A stretch of 64,000 nt of DNA, from assembly GCF_023700755.1 (NCBI RefSeq), contig NZ_JAMKOJ010000002.1, positions 498,329-562,328 on the forward strand, read 5' to 3'. Positions within the stretch are counted from its first letter, which is position 1; the number at the start of each line of letters is the position of its first letter. Positions 1 to 9,449 of this stretch are shown piece after piece. Made by a program: the position numbers and the translations under genes. Below the pieces are notes generated by a model. It searched no databases. It was not told the DNA's origin and was given only the letters and a program-made list of their open reading frames with translations. The DNA is from Allorhizobium sonneratiae. Lineage in GTDB: Bacteria > Pseudomonadota > Alphaproteobacteria > Rhizobiales > Rhizobiaceae.

Positions 1-758
1 GCGAAAACGAAAACCGCATCGCCGAAGCCCTGAAGCGGGTCAAGACCGGCGGACTGATCGTCATTGCCGGGACGAAAGAAGATGGGGTGCAGTCGCTGCG
101 CAAACGTCTGGACCGGCTGGGGCTCGATCCGCAATCCATGCCGAAATATCATGGTGTGGCGATCTGGTTTGCCGTGCCGGACGATGCGTCGCCTTCCATA
201 GAGGCCCTTTCCTCGCAGCCTGTCATCATTGAAGGCCGGTTCGAGACCTTTGCCGGACAGTTTTCCCATACCCATGCCGATCCCGGTTCCGAACTTCTGG
301 TGGAACGTTTTCCTGAGGGCTTTGATGGCAATGCGGCCGATTTCGGCGCAGGCTGGGGTTTTCTCTCGGTGATGCTTGCGGAAAAAGCGCCGCGCGTGAA
401 CCGCATCGATCTGTTCGAAGCCAATTACGAGGCCCTGGAGCAGGCGAAGAAGAATCTGGCGCGCAACTGCCCGAAACTGACCGCCCGTTTCTTCTGGCAG
501 GATCTGGCCAACGAACCGCCAAAGGAAAAATACGATCTGATCGTCATAAACCCGCCTTTTCACGAAGGCCATGCCGCCGAACCATCCATCGGTGAGGCCA
601 TGATCCGCACCGCAGCCGGCGCGCTCAGCCATGGCGGCGAATTGCTGATGGTCGCCAATCGCGGCCTGCCCTATGAGCCGCTGCTGAAGGACATTTTCCG
701 CGAGCAAAGCGAGATCTGCCGCAATGCCCGCTACAAGGTGCTTCGGGCGAAGAAATAA
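1..758 (+). CDS. RsmC-like class I SAM-dependent rRNA methyltransferase, 5' end cut off by the window
   Basis: The reading frame is open from the first bases (codons start at base 3), so the gene begins upstream and 251 residues are visible. The C-terminal half carries a SAM-binding motif I (DFGAGWGFLS, near base 340) and the motif IV NPPFHEGH near base 549. NPPF is typical of the RsmC/RlmG family, which methylates guanine N2 in rRNA. The visible N-terminal part would be the degenerate, non-catalytic methyltransferase repeat that RsmC proteins carry. The GTG at 87 could act as a start, but the upstream frame continues the same fold. The exact RNA target (16S G1207 in E. coli RsmC) is inferred from family only. 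A GC-rich hairpin at 772-802 follows the stop codon. Confidence 0.8.
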   Translation, partial: ENENRIAEALKRVKTGGLIVIAGTKEDGVQSLRKRLDRLGLDPQSMPKYHGVAIWFAVPDDASPSIEALSSQPVIIEGRFETFAGQFSHTHADPGSELLVERFPEGFDGNAADFGAGWGFLSVMLAEKAPRVNRIDLFEANYEALEQAKKNLARNCPKLTARFFWQDLANEPPKEKYDLIVINPPFHEGHAAEPSIGEAMIRTAAGALSHGGELLMVANRGLPYEPLLKDIFREQSEICRNARYKVLRAKK

Positions 759-771
759 CCGGAATACAGCG

Positions 772-802
772 AGGCCCGGGCGTTTATCCAAAGCCCGGGC
801 CT
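772..802 (+). terminator. Hairpin after the methyltransferase gene, probable terminator
   Basis: A perfect 10-bp inverted repeat (AGGCCCGGGC / GCCCGGGCCT) with an 11-base loop starts 14 bases after the stop codon. There is no clean U-run, only a later CTCTTTG, so termination is inferred from position and stem strength. Confidence 0.5.
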
Positions 803-833
803 GTAAACCTCTTTGATGTCAGCCAAGCGCCTA

Positions 834-1041
834 CTGCATCATTCCTGAAATCGGGAGAGATTGAAGGTGAACATGATGCAGCAGATGAAACGTGTGACAG
901 CGCGTTTTGTGCGCCATATTTAAAGCATGTCGCGTTTTATTGTCCTCAATAAAACGATAACGTACATGCGAAAAAAACAAGCACTTAAAGCACGTTGCAT
1001 GAGGCTGATAAGCCGCAACGTGCTTTAGTGCACGGCGCTGT
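834..1041. repeat. RIME-like two-palindrome repeat (copy 1) carrying an inserted 106-bp palindromic element
   Basis: Module A (834-881) begins CTGCATCAT and ends ATGATGCAG. Module B begins ACAGCGC (897) and ends GCGCTGT (1041). Compared with the compact module B at 4967-5000, this copy has an extra segment, 922-1027, in the loop between CATATTT and GTGCACGGCGCT. The extra segment has ends TAAAGCA / TGCTTTA and contains two hairpins of its own: one around 923-968 with CGTTTTATT / AATAAAACG arms, and one at 985-1027 that recurs in inverted orientation at 61544-61585. No gene is seen in 759-1048. Confidence 0.8.
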
Positions 1042-1048
1042 AAGCCGC

Positions 1049-1372
1049 TCAGAACGGCAGCTTGAAACCGGGCGGGATCGGCAGGCCGGCGGTCATTTCC
1101 TTGGTCTTTTCTGCGGTGACGGCCTCGACCTTGTCCTTGGCGTCCTTATGGGCTGCGACGATCAGGTCTTCCAGAATCTCGACCTCATCTTCCTTGAACA
1201 GCGACGGATCGATCTTCAGGCCCTTCATGTCGCCCTTGCCGGTCATGGTGATGGTGACCAATCCGCCGCCGGACTTGCCTTCGATTTCAAGAGCGGCGAT
1301 ATCGGCCTGCATCTTTTCCATCTTGGCCTGCATTTCCTTGACCTTGCCCATCATGCCCATGATGTCGCGCAT
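1049..1372 (-). CDS. ybaB: YbaB/EbfC family nucleoid-associated protein
   Basis: The 107-residue protein has the family's hallmark N-terminus, [20 protein letters not shown] (a helical, Met/Lys/Gln-rich segment), followed by the small alpha/beta domain ending in [12 protein letters not shown]. YbaB forms tweezer-like dimers that bind DNA. The start ATG at 1372 has an AGGAGATACACG Shine-Dalgarno context. It lies 39 bases downstream of dnaX on the same strand, the usual dnaX-ybaB arrangement. recR, which normally follows ybaB in many bacteria, is not in this window; repeats occupy the space downstream. Confidence 0.93.
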   Translation of the reverse strand: MRDIMGMMGKVKEMQAKMEKMQADIAALEIEGKSGGGLVTITMTGKGDMKGLKIDPSLFKEDEVEILEDLIVAAHKDAKDKVEAVTAEKTKEMTAGLPIPPGFKLPF

Positions 1373-1411
1373 CGTGTATCTCCTGTTGCTTGCAGCAGGC
1401 CGCAGCCGCTG

Positions 1412-3286
1412 TCAGAATTCAATATCGTCGCCGGGCAGAATATCGCCTTCAGCCGATTCGGCGGTGGCAGCCGGGGTCAGCGCTTCATCCTCTTCCGCCG
1501 CGTTGACGGCACGGATGCGCACATCGATAATTTTCGCCCCGGGAAAACGAGAGAGAAGCGCCATGACATCCGGATCGGAGGCGGCATCGGTCATGCGCGC
1601 CTCATGATCGCTTTTTTCCTGCTCCTGCAGCGTCGGACCGCCCTGCTCGCGGCTGAGGATCACCATCCAGCGGATGCCGCTCCACTCTTCCAGCCGCTTC
1701 TGCAGATCGCCCACCAGCGTTTTCGGCGCATCCGGCGGCAGATTGATCTCCAGCCGCCCCGGCTCCAGCCGCACCAGCCGCACATAGGCGCGCAACAGCG
1801 CTTTCAGCTTCGGATCACGATTGGCGGTGCACAGATCGGCAATGTCGGAAAGGCTGGCGATCTGCACCTTCGGTTCGGGCTGCAGCTCGCTGTCGCGGCG
1901 CGGCGCTATCTCAGGCTGTGCCTCGCTACGCGGCACCGATTTAAGATGGGCCGTCGGCTGCGTTGCGGGCTGTAGAGACGGCTGAGAAGAGGCCGGACGG
2001 GCCATGGCCTGTGTTGCATAACTGGCTGACGCCCCACCGGAGCCCCCACGCGGGCCATTTCCTGGAGCTGGACTGGCTGACGAGCCCCCCTCCTGCCCTA
2101 TCTCCAGCAACCTTCTGGCAGCCTCTTCCGGCGACGGAAGATGCGCGGCATGGGTGAGGCGAATGAGCACCATTTCCGCAGCACCCAGAGGCCGGGAGGC
2201 GTTTTCCACCTCCGGAATACCCTTGAGCAGCATTTGCCAGATGCGCGAAAGCGTCGTCACAGCAACCGTTTCGGCAAATTGCGCGCCATGCACCCGCTCC
2301 ACTTCGCTGAGCGAGGGATCATTGGCACCATTCGGCACATATTTGAGCCGGGTCACGATATGGGTGAAATCGGCGAGATCGGTCAGCACCACGCTCGGGT
2401 TGGCGCCTGCCTCATACTGACTGGCGAATTCGCCAAGGGCGGCCGCCACATCGCCGCGCACGACATGGCCAAAGAGATCGACCACGCGCGCCCGGTCGGC
2501 AAGGCCGAGCATGGCGCGCACGGCGGCCGTTTCCACCCGTCCGCCACCATGAGCAATGGCCTGATCCAGCAGGGAAAGACCGTCACGGGCAGAGCCTTCG
2601 GCAGCACGCGCAATCATAGACAGCGCATCATCCTCGGCCTCGATGCCTTCGCGCGCCAGAAGCGTGGAAAACAGCCGCACCAGATCACCGGCACCGATAC
2701 GCCGCAGGTCAAAACGCTGGCAACGGGATAAAACCGTGATCGGCACCTTGCGGATTTCCGTGGTGGCGAAAATGAATTTCACATGGTCCGGCGGTTCTTC
2801 CAGCGTCTTCAACAGCCCGTTGAAGGCCGCGGTCGACAGCATGTGCACTTCATCGATGATATAGACCTTGTAGCGCGCCGAAACCGGGCGATAGCGCACC
2901 TGCTCGATAATCTCGCGGATATCGTCAATGCCCGTATGGGAAGCGGCATCCATCTCGATGACATCGACATGGCGGCCTTCCATGATGGCCTGACAATGCT
3001 CACCTGGAATTTTCAGGTCGATGGTCGGACGGTCGATCTCATCTGTCTTGTAGTTCAGGGCGCGGGCGAGAATGCGGGCCGTGGTGGTCTTGCCCACGCC
3101 GCGCACGCCGGTCAGCATATAGGCTTGGGCAATGCGTCCCGTCTCGAAGGCGTTGGTGAGCGTGCGCACCATCGGCTCCTGACCGACCATGAGATCGGTG
3201 AAGTCCTTCGGGCGATATTTGCGGGCAAGAACCCGGTAACCGCCGGGTGCAGCATTGGCCTTGGCTGTCGGCTCCTGATCGGACAT
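1412..3286 (-). CDS. dnaX: DNA polymerase III subunit gamma/tau
   Basis: This 624-residue protein is the clamp-loader ATPase of the replicative polymerase. A Walker A site (GVRGVGKTT) lies at residues 60-68 and the Walker B-type IIDEVHML follows near residue 145, with the AAA+ lid next. A long Pro/Ala/Ser-rich linker precedes a C-terminal tau-like domain. The start is set at the ATG at 3286 (MSDQEPTAKAN). The frame stays open to 3478, but that stretch is the SRP RNA gene. The four-cysteine zinc cluster found between Walker A and B in E. coli DnaX is not present; only one Cys remains there (GEHCQAIMEGRH). It is probably co-transcribed with ybaB. Confidence 0.97.
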   Translation of the reverse strand: MSDQEPTAKANAAPGGYRVLARKYRPKDFTDLMVGQEPMVRTLTNAFETGRIAQAYMLTGVRGVGKTTTARILARALNYKTDEIDRPTIDLKIPGEHCQAIMEGRHVDVIEMDAASHTGIDDIREIIEQVRYRPVSARYKVYIIDEVHMLSTAAFNGLLKTLEEPPDHVKFIFATTEIRKVPITVLSRCQRFDLRRIGAGDLVRLFSTLLAREGIEAEDDALSMIARAAEGSARDGLSLLDQAIAHGGGRVETAAVRAMLGLADRARVVDLFGHVVRGDVAAALGEFASQYEAGANPSVVLTDLADFTHIVTRLKYVPNGANDPSLSEVERVHGAQFAETVAVTTLSRIWQMLLKGIPEVENASRPLGAAEMVLIRLTHAAHLPSPEEAARRLLEIGQEGGSSASPAPGNGPRGGSGGASASYATQAMARPASSQPSLQPATQPTAHLKSVPRSEAQPEIAPRRDSELQPEPKVQIASLSDIADLCTANRDPKLKALLRAYVRLVRLEPGRLEINLPPDAPKTLVGDLQKRLEEWSGIRWMVILSREQGGPTLQEQEKSDHEARMTDAASDPDVMALLSRFPGAKIIDVRIRAVNAAEEDEALTPAATAESAEGDILPGDDIEF

Positions 3287-3342
3287 AGGCTGCCAGCATC
3301 CCCGTGGGTTCTTCAACAGGCTCTCAATCGTGAAAGCGGGGT

Positions 3343-3438
3343 GGGAGGCTGGCACGGCGACCCGTGCCGGGCTCGTTGGGGCTGCTTCCTTCCGGACCTG
3401 ACCCGGTTGGCGAGTGGCTCGTCCACCACCAACCTCCC
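3343..3438 (-). ncRNA. ffs: Signal recognition particle RNA, small bacterial (4.5S) type
   Basis: The minus strand contains the universally conserved apical motif GGTCAGGTCCGGAAGGAAGC followed by AGCC, which forms the Ffh-binding hairpin and tetraloop. The ends pair (GGGAGGTTGG with CCAGCCTCCC), giving a 96-nt rod-like RNA bounded at 3438 and 3343. Its place directly upstream of dnaX is a common alphaproteobacterial arrangement. It partners Ffh in co-translational targeting of membrane proteins. Exact ends are set by pairing and may be off by several bases. Confidence 0.95.
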
Positions 3439-3526
3439 GAGCGACATATCGGCAATTGCTGCGACAAATGCAAGCCAAGCAGCAAAAAAACTGCTACTCC
3501 ATTGAAAAAATGTGAGGAGACTGCGT

Positions 3527-3934
3527 TTGGACCCCTTCGTTCTGGATGAAAGGCTGGCACGTGACAGCCAGTTATTGCTCGAATTGCCGCTTTCCGATCT
3601 GAGACTTGCGCTGGACAGCCGCTGGCCATGGCTGATCCTCGTCCCGCGCCGGGCCGGTATCAGCGAAATCTTCGAGCTGGAGCCTGAAGATCAGGCCGCA
3701 CTTCTGGCCGAACAGGTGATGATTGCCGCAGCCCTGAAGCAGGCGACGGGAGCGGAAAAAATCAATATCGCCGCCATTGGCAATATCGTGCGCCAACTCC
3801 ATGTTCATATCGTTGCCCGGTTTTCCGGCGACGCCAACTGGCCCGGACCGATCTGGGGCTATGGTGTATCACGACCCTATTCGCAAGAGGACTTTCAAAC
3901 CATGGCGGCAAAGATTCTGGAGGCTTTGCAGTGA
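3527..3934 (+). CDS. HIT family protein
   Basis: A 135-residue histidine-triad protein with the signature QLHVHIVAR near residue 89, where the histidines bind and cleave nucleoside phosphoramidates or related nucleotide conjugates. The start is chosen as TTG 3527 because AGGAG lies 7 bases upstream. A GTG at 3512 would add five residues but has no ribosome site. Its stop codon overlaps the start of nudC, so the two are translationally coupled. Both act on nucleotides, consistent with a shared housekeeping role. The physiological substrate cannot be read from sequence. Confidence 0.85.
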   Translation: MDPFVLDERLARDSQLLLELPLSDLRLALDSRWPWLILVPRRAGISEIFELEPEDQAALLAEQVMIAAALKQATGAEKINIAAIGNIVRQLHVHIVARFSGDANWPGPIWGYGVSRPYSQEDFQTMAAKILEALQ

Positions 3935-4890
3935 AGGGATTTTCGCTGTTCGATCATGATGCACCCCATCCCGAAGCAAGCCAGTTGACCGCCTTTGCCG
4001 GCAATGAACTCAATCGTCTGGCCGAAGCCCGCACGGAGGAAAGCCTGGCCGAGGCGCTGAAGCGGGATGGGCTGCACATCCTTGCCTTTTCCGGCAACCG
4101 GCTGGTGCTGAAACATGAAGAGCAGGTTCTCGATCCACTCTTTGCGCCTTATGAACTGGCCGATCTTGCGCCCGACCCGGACAATGCCGTGCTTTTGGGC
4201 TACAAGGCCAATGGCGAGCCGCGCATTGCCCTTCCAGTCCTGGCCGAAGAATCGAGATTTGCTCAAGGCTACAAGCTGATCACCGCCCGCGAACTCTACC
4301 GCGACACCGATCTCGAGGCCGAACTGATCGGCGAGGCGGCGCAGGGCTTCAGCCTGCTTCACTGGAACAGTGAAAACCGCTTCTGCGGCTCCTGTGGTCA
4401 ACCGATGCAGCCGCGCATAGGCGGCTACAAACGTGAATGTCCCGCCTGTGGCCGGATCAGCTTTCCTCGCACCGATCCGGTGGCGATCATGCTCTGTGTC
4501 GATGAGAAGGAAGATCGGGTTCTGCTCGGCCGCGGCGTGCATTTTCCCGAAGGCATGTATTCCTGTCTGGCTGGCTTCATCGAACCGGCGGAAACCATCG
4601 AAAATGCCGTGCGGCGGGAAGTGCTGGAGGAATCAGGCACCCGCATCGGCCGCGTCCGCTATCATGCGTCACAGCCCTGGCCCGTGCCGCATCAACTGAT
4701 GATCGGCGTTCTGGCGGAAGCGCTGAGCTTCGAGATCACGCGCGATGAGGCGGAACTGGCCGATTGCCGCTGGTTCAGCCGCGATGAGGTCAAAGCGATG
4801 ATCGATCTGCGGTCAGAAGCAGCAAAGGCCCCGGCCAAAGGCACAATCGCCCATCGGCTGATGAGCGACTGGCTGGACTGGACGGCGTGA
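3931..4890 (+). CDS. nudC: NADH pyrophosphatase (Nudix hydrolase, RNA decapping type)
   Basis: The 319-residue protein has the full NudC architecture: an N-terminal domain, a four-cysteine zinc ribbon (FCGSCGQ...ECPACGR, near residues 150-170), and a Nudix box GFIEPAETIENAVRREVLEE. The SQPWPVPHQLM motif that distinguishes NADH-specific Nudix enzymes follows. It hydrolyses NAD(H) to NMN(H) and AMP, and family members also remove NAD caps from RNA. The start is GTG at 3931, overlapping the HIT gene by four bases. The downstream region holds a repeat rather than a clear terminator. Confidence 0.95.
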   Translation: MKGFSLFDHDAPHPEASQLTAFAGNELNRLAEARTEESLAEALKRDGLHILAFSGNRLVLKHEEQVLDPLFAPYELADLAPDPDNAVLLGYKANGEPRIALPVLAEESRFAQGYKLITARELYRDTDLEAELIGEAAQGFSLLHWNSENRFCGSCGQPMQPRIGGYKRECPACGRISFPRTDPVAIMLCVDEKEDRVLLGRGVHFPEGMYSCLAGFIEPAETIENAVRREVLEESGTRIGRVRYHASQPWPVPHQLMIGVLAEALSFEITRDEAELADCRWFSRDEVKAMIDLRSEAAKAPAKGTIAHRLMSDWLDWTA

Positions 4891-4899
4891 CGCCATCTA

Positions 4900-5000
4900 C
4901 TGCATCATTTTCACCTTAAACCGGAATCGGTTTAAGGTGAAAATGATGCAGCAAATTAAAAGTGTTACAGCACCGTGCGCCATATTTGGTGCACGGCGCT
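4900..5000. repeat. RIME-like two-palindrome repeat (copy 2, near-perfect)
   Basis: Module A has a perfect 23-bp stem (4900-4922 with 4929-4951) around a 6-base loop. Module B (4967-5000) is a second hairpin, GTGCGCCA / TGGTGCAC flanked by AGC/GCT arms. It sits between the convergent genes nudC and truB, where such hairpins could also end transcription. This is the best preserved copy in the window and serves as the reference for the others. Confidence 0.85.
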
Positions 5001-5012
5001 CCCGCAGGAGAT

Positions 5013-5942
5013 TCAGGCGAAAACCCGTTTCGGGCGAAATTCGCCCTGACCGATTTCACCAATGGCCACCAGCTTTCCACCGGCCAGTGCCACAGCTTCC
5101 GGTTCGGCCACCGGTGCATCCCGCCCGCGCAGCAGAATCGGATTGCCCATGCGCAGGCGATAGGCCTGATCGTCGCTGATGCGGATCTGCGGCAGGGTGG
5201 AGAGCGCTTCGCTGGTATCGACGAGAAAGGCATCGAGTGCTGCCAGCCTTTCGTCGCGATCCTCAATCTCTTCCAGCGCCACCAATTCGTCCAGCGGCAC
5301 CATCATCTCTTCGGCAAAGGGTGCGACGAAGGAGCGGCGGAGTTCCGAAATATGCCCGTAGCAGCCAAGGTCGCGGCCAAAGTCGCGGGCAAGCGAGCGC
5401 ACATAGGTGCCCTTGCCGCATTCCACCTCGAAAAAGGCCCGGTCCTGTTCGGTTTTCAGCAGGGTCAGACGATGGATTTCCACCTCGCGCGAGGGAATTT
5501 CGACCGTTTCGCCGTCACGGGCAAGATCATAGGCACGCTCACCGGCAATCTTGATGGCAGAAAACTGCGGCGGGATCTGGCTGATCATGCCGGTATAGCG
5601 CGGCAGGATGGCGCGGATTGCTTCTTCCGTCGGGCGCTGGGCAGAGGTTTGCGTCACCTCGCCTTCCAGATCGTCCGTCGTGCGTTCCTCGCCCCAGCTC
5701 ACGGTGAATTCATAGATTTTTCGCCCGTCCATCACATAGGGAACGGTCTTGGTCGCATCGCCCAGCGCAATCGGCAACATGCCGGAGGCCAGCGGATCGA
5801 GCGTTCCGGCATGACCGGCCTTCTGGGCGTTGAACAGCCACTTGATCTTGCCGACGGCTTCGGTTGAGCCGAAATCCACCGGCTTGTCGAGGATCAGCCA
5901 GCCGGAAACCGGGCGGCCCTTGGGTTTTCTGGGTTTGGACAT
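5013..5942 (-). CDS. truB: tRNA pseudouridine(55) synthase
   Basis: The 309-residue enzyme isomerises U55 of tRNAs. [17 protein letters not shown] is followed by [20 protein letters not shown], which holds the catalytic Asp, near residue 50. [13 protein letters not shown] is the second conserved motif and a PUA-like tail follows. The start ATG at 5942 ([15 protein letters not shown]) is preferred to longer frame extensions that overlap rbfA. It is the last gene of rimP-nusA-ylxR-infB-rbfA-truB; rbfA ends only 22 bases upstream. Confidence 0.96.
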   Translation of the reverse strand: MSKPRKPKGRPVSGWLILDKPVDFGSTEAVGKIKWLFNAQKAGHAGTLDPLASGMLPIALGDATKTVPYVMDGRKIYEFTVSWGEERTTDDLEGEVTQTSAQRPTEEAIRAILPRYTGMISQIPPQFSAIKIAGERAYDLARDGETVEIPSREVEIHRLTLLKTEQDRAFFEVECGKGTYVRSLARDFGRDLGCYGHISELRRSFVAPFAEEMMVPLDELVALEEIEDRDERLAALDAFLVDTSEALSTLPQIRISDDQAYRLRMGNPILLRGRDAPVAEPEAVALAGGKLVAIGEIGQGEFRPKRVFA

Positions 5943-5964
5943 TCGGGTATGGCTTTCGGAAAAA

Positions 5965-6375
5965 TCAGTCTTGTTCGTCGTCGGCATCGTCGGAAAGATC
6001 GCGGGCGACCTCCGGCGAGCGCAGCAGCGCATCGATCTTCTGGTAATTGTCGAAACTGGTATCGTCGCGGAAGCGCAGTTCCGGCATGTATTTCATCTGC
6101 CGAAGCTGAGGCCCAAGACGGCCGCGAATGAATTTCGCATTACGATTAAGCGCGGAAATCACGCCCGCATGATCGCTGACGCCCAACGGCGCCACATAGG
6201 CCGTGGCGATTTTCAGATCGGGCGACATACGCACTTCCGAAATCGAAATCACCGTCTTTTCAATCAGGTCGTCACGCACGTCACCCCGTTGCAAAACCTG
6301 GGTGATAGCGGCGCGGACCTGTTCGCCAACCCGCAGCATACGCTGCGATGGCGCTGAAGAAGTAGCTTTACTCAT
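5965..6375 (-). CDS. rbfA: 30S ribosome-binding factor A
   Basis: A 136-residue KH-fold protein that helps late 30S maturation at the 5' end of 16S r[23 protein letters not shown] and [20 protein letters not shown] are typical RbfA segments, followed by [22 protein letters not shown]. The start ATG at 6375 has an AGACAGGAT context. An in-frame upstream ATG would add 16 residues unlike the family. The acidic tail ([11 protein letters not shown]) is usual for rhizobial RbfA. Confidence 0.95.
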   Translation of the reverse strand: MSKATSSAPSQRMLRVGEQVRAAITQVLQRGDVRDDLIEKTVISISEVRMSPDLKIATAYVAPLGVSDHAGVISALNRNAKFIRGRLGPQLRQMKYMPELRFRDDTSFDNYQKIDALLRSPEVARDLSDDADDEQD

Positions 6376-6498
6376 ATCCTGTCTCTTGTCTGGCCTTTCG
6401 AGCATGTCCACGAGGAGGGACACGCGGTCAAAGGCGGGTGGGGATCGGACCCGAAAGACAGCAGATGCTGTCCTTAACTGTCATACAAACGAGGAAAC

Positions 6499-6514
6499 CG
6501 CCGTTTTCACGGCG
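6499..6514 (-). other. Small perfect hairpin between infB and rbfA
   Basis: CGCCGT / ACGGCG with a four-base loop lies 27 bases after the infB stop on the transcript. The sequence after it (GTTTCC) is not a strong U-run, so it is more likely a partial attenuator or mRNA processing/stability element than a full terminator. Confidence 0.35.
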
Positions 6515-6541
6515 ATTTCCCAAACCGTAACCCCGAAAGCT

Positions 6542-9343
6542 TTAGAGCGAGCGGGTGATGTGTTCGACGCGGAAGCACTCGATGGTGTCGCCAGCGCGGA
6601 TATCTTCGTAATTCTCGAAGGCCATGCCGCATTCCTGACCGACCGGCACTTCGGAAACCTCGTCCTTGAAGCGCTTGAGGGTCTTGAGCTTGCCTTCGTG
6701 GATAACGACGTTGTCGCGCACCAGACGCACACCTGCACCACGCTCGACCTTGCCCTCGACCACACGGCAACCGGCAACCTTGCCGACCTTGGTGATGTTG
6801 AACACTTCGAGGATCTCGGCATTGCCGAGGAAGGTTTCGCGCCGTTCCGGCGACAGAAGACCCGACATGGCCGCCTTCACGTCATCCACCAGATCGTAGA
6901 TGATGTTGTAATAGCGAATTTCCGTGCCGGTGCGTTCGGCGGCCGTGCGTGCCTGGGCATTGGCGCGGACGTTGAAGCCAATAATGGCGGCGTTCGAGGC
7001 TTCGGCCAGCGAAATATCCGATTCGGTTACGCCGCCGACGCCAGAGTGAACGATGCGCGCACGCACCTCGTCGGTGCCGAGCTTGTCCAGAGCACCGGCA
7101 ATGGCTTCGATCGAGCCTTGCACGTCGCCCTTGATCACCAGCGGGAATTCCTTCAGTCCGGAAGACTGAAGCTGGTTCATCATCTGCTCCAGCGAGCCGC
7201 GCGAACCGGACTGGCGTGCCGCCGCCTTGTCGCGGGCGAGACGCTGACGATATTCCGAGATCTCACGGGCGCGGGCCTCGTTTTCAACGACTGCGAATTT
7301 ATCACCCGCCTGCGGCGTGCCGGACAGGCCGAGGATTTCGACCGGCATGGCCGGACCGGCGTCCTTGACATGTTCACCCTTGTCGTTGACCAGCGCGCGC
7401 ACACGACCCCACTGGTCGCCAGCGACGATGATCTGGCCGGGCTTCAGCGTGCCCTTCTGGATCAAGACCGTTGCCACAGCACCGCGACCGCGGTCGAGCT
7501 GGGCTTCGATGACCGAACCTTCCGCCGTGCGGTTCGGATTGGCCTTGAGATCGAGCACTTCGGCCTGAAGCAGGATGGCTTCGAGCAGCTTGTCGAGATT
7601 GGTGCCGTTCTTGGCCGACACCTCGACTTCGAGAACATCGCCGCCCATGGATTCGACGAAAACCTCATGCTGCAAAAGCGCTGTGCGCACCCGCTGCGGA
7701 TCGGCGGACGGCTTGTCGATCTTGTTGATCGCCACGATGATCGGCACGCCGGCCGCCTTGGCGTGATTGATCGATTCGATCGTCTGCGGCATGACACTGT
7801 CATCGGCAGCCACCACGAGGATGGCGATGTCGGTCACCTGCGCGCCGCGGGCACGCATGGCAGTGAAGGCCGCGTGACCGGGCGTGTCGATGAAGGTGAT
7901 CTTCTGACCGTTCTGCTCAACCTGATAGGCACCGATATGCTGGGTGATGCCACCGGCTTCACCGGCCACGACATTGGCCTTGCGGATGGCGTCGAGCAGC
8001 GAGGTTTTGCCGTGGTCGACGTGACCCATAATGGTGACGACCGGTGCGCGCGGCAGAAGTTCGCCTTCCTCGTCGGAAATGTTGAAGATGCCTTCTTCCA
8101 CATCCGATTCGGAAACGCGCTTGACGGTGTGGCCAAATTCCGTGGCGATCAGTTCGGCCAGATCGGCGTCGATGACGTCGCCCGGCTTCATCATCTGACC
8201 TTCCTTCATCAGGTATTTGATAACGTCCACAGCGCGTTCGGACATACGCTGCGACAGTTCCTGAATGGTGATGGTTTCCGGCAGGATGACTTCGCGCATG
8301 ACCTTTTCGCGGGTTTCCTGCATCTGGCTGCGGCGGAATTTTTCCTGACGGCGACGCATGGAGGCGAGCGAGCGACCCCGTGCTGCACCATCCTCATCAA
8401 CATCAGCGCTGGTGACGGTCAGCTTGCCGCGGCGGCGGTCGGCCTCACCCTTGGGACGAACGGGAGCCTTGGCCGGTTCGGGACGAACCACCTTGCCACG
8501 CGGCGCGCCGCTGCGGTTTGCGCCGCGATCATCATCATCATCGTCGCCAGCCTTGCGGCCACGAGGGAAGGCAGCGCCAGGGGCAGCAGGCGCTGCCGCC
8601 GGACGAGCGTCTGCGGGCCGTGCGGCAGCAGGTGCGCGTTGCGACTGTGCCTCAGCCCGGGCCGGAGCGGCGGCTTTCGGCTCTTCCGCCTTGGCAACGG
8701 AAGCCGGTTCAGCGGATTTTGCCTCGGTCGGGCTCTGTTCCGCCACGCTTTCAGTTGCTGCGAGGGCGGCACGCGCCTTTTCTTCCTCGGCCTGACGGCG
8801 GGCTTCCTCTTCGGCCTGACGCTGGCGTTCTGCTTCCTCGACCTTGCGGCGGGCTTCTTCCTCGGCGCGACGCTTGGCTTCCTCGACCTCACGAGCCTGG
8901 GCTTCGATCAGCGCCCGGCGGCGGGCTTCCATCTCGCCAGCGGAGAGATCATGCAGAACATTGCCGCGTGGACGGTCATTGTTGCGCGAGGGCTGATTGC
9001 CCTGCGGCTGCGGACGCCCGGGATTGCGGTTCTGCGAATACTGGTTGGTCTGACCGCCGCGCGGCGGCTGGCTCGCTGCTGCCGGCCTTTGCGGCTGCTG
9101 CTGCGGTTGTACCGGTTTCGGCGCAGATGCGACCGGTTCGGGCGCGCGTGTCTGGGTCGGCGTGACCGGCTTTTCGTCCTCGGGCCGGGTCGGGCGGCGC
9201 TTGCGCGTCTCGACCACGACGGCCTTGGTTCGACCGCGACCCATATCCTGGCGCACGGTACCCTGGTTCACGCCCGTCGGCTTGAGCGTGAGCGTCTTCT
9301 TGCCCGTTACGCTGAGTGTCTTGTCGTCTTTGCTGTCGGTCAT
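6542..9343 (-). CDS. infB: Translation initiation factor IF-2
   Basis: The 933-residue GTPase delivers initiator tRNA to the ribosome. The first ~330 residues are low-complexity: KTLTLKPTG, Pro/Gln/Arg-rich parts, an [20 protein letters not shown] coiled coil and Ala/Pro-rich stretches. Then come the IF2_N segment ([20 protein letters not shown]) and the G domain with [19 protein letters not shown] and NKIDKP, followed by domains II-IV. The start ATG at 9343 ([16 protein letters not shown]) has GGAAC upstream; a further in-frame ATG would add 15 unlikely residues. The opposite strand carries a very long open frame that is a compositional artefact. Confidence 0.98.
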   Translation of the reverse strand: MTDSKDDKTLSVTGKKTLTLKPTGVNQGTVRQDMGRGRTKAVVVETRKRRPTRPEDEKPVTPTQTRAPEPVASAPKPVQPQQQPQRPAAASQPPRGGQTNQYSQNRNPGRPQPQGNQPSRNNDRPRGNVLHDLSAGEMEARRRALIEAQAREVEEAKRRAEEEARRKVEEAERQRQAEEEARRQAEEEKARAALAATESVAEQSPTEAKSAEPASVAKAEEPKAAAPARAEAQSQRAPAAARPADARPAAAPAAPGAAFPRGRKAGDDDDDDRGANRSGAPRGKVVRPEPAKAPVRPKGEADRRRGKLTVTSADVDEDGAARGRSLASMRRRQEKFRRSQMQETREKVMREVILPETITIQELSQRMSERAVDVIKYLMKEGQMMKPGDVIDADLAELIATEFGHTVKRVSESDVEEGIFNISDEEGELLPRAPVVTIMGHVDHGKTSLLDAIRKANVVAGEAGGITQHIGAYQVEQNGQKITFIDTPGHAAFTAMRARGAQVTDIAILVVAADDSVMPQTIESINHAKAAGVPIIVAINKIDKPSADPQRVRTALLQHEVFVESMGGDVLEVEVSAKNGTNLDKLLEAILLQAEVLDLKANPNRTAEGSVIEAQLDRGRGAVATVLIQKGTLKPGQIIVAGDQWGRVRALVNDKGEHVKDAGPAMPVEILGLSGTPQAGDKFAVVENEARAREISEYRQRLARDKAAARQSGSRGSLEQMMNQLQSSGLKEFPLVIKGDVQGSIEAIAGALDKLGTDEVRARIVHSGVGGVTESDISLAEASNAAIIGFNVRANAQARTAAERTGTEIRYYNIIYDLVDDVKAAMSGLLSPERRETFLGNAEILEVFNITKVGKVAGCRVVEGKVERGAGVRLVRDNVVIHEGKLKTLKRFKDEVSEVPVGQECGMAFENYEDIRAGDTIECFRVEHITRSL

Positions 9344-9449
9344 TCCGTTCCGTTCCTTCGGGCGCGGTCGGATACCTTTCAGCATCACCCCACGCCGTTC
9401 ACATCCTGTCCTGCTACACTGCGGAGACCGGCGCCTGCCGGTGACCGCA

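Noticed and set aside
995..1975. A long plus-strand frame opposite ybaB and dnaX
   Set aside because: His/Gln/Arg-rich antisense shadow of two well-supported genes.
3287..3478. N-terminal extension of dnaX
   Set aside because: This stretch encodes the SRP RNA on the same strand; the ATG at 3286 begins the conserved protein.
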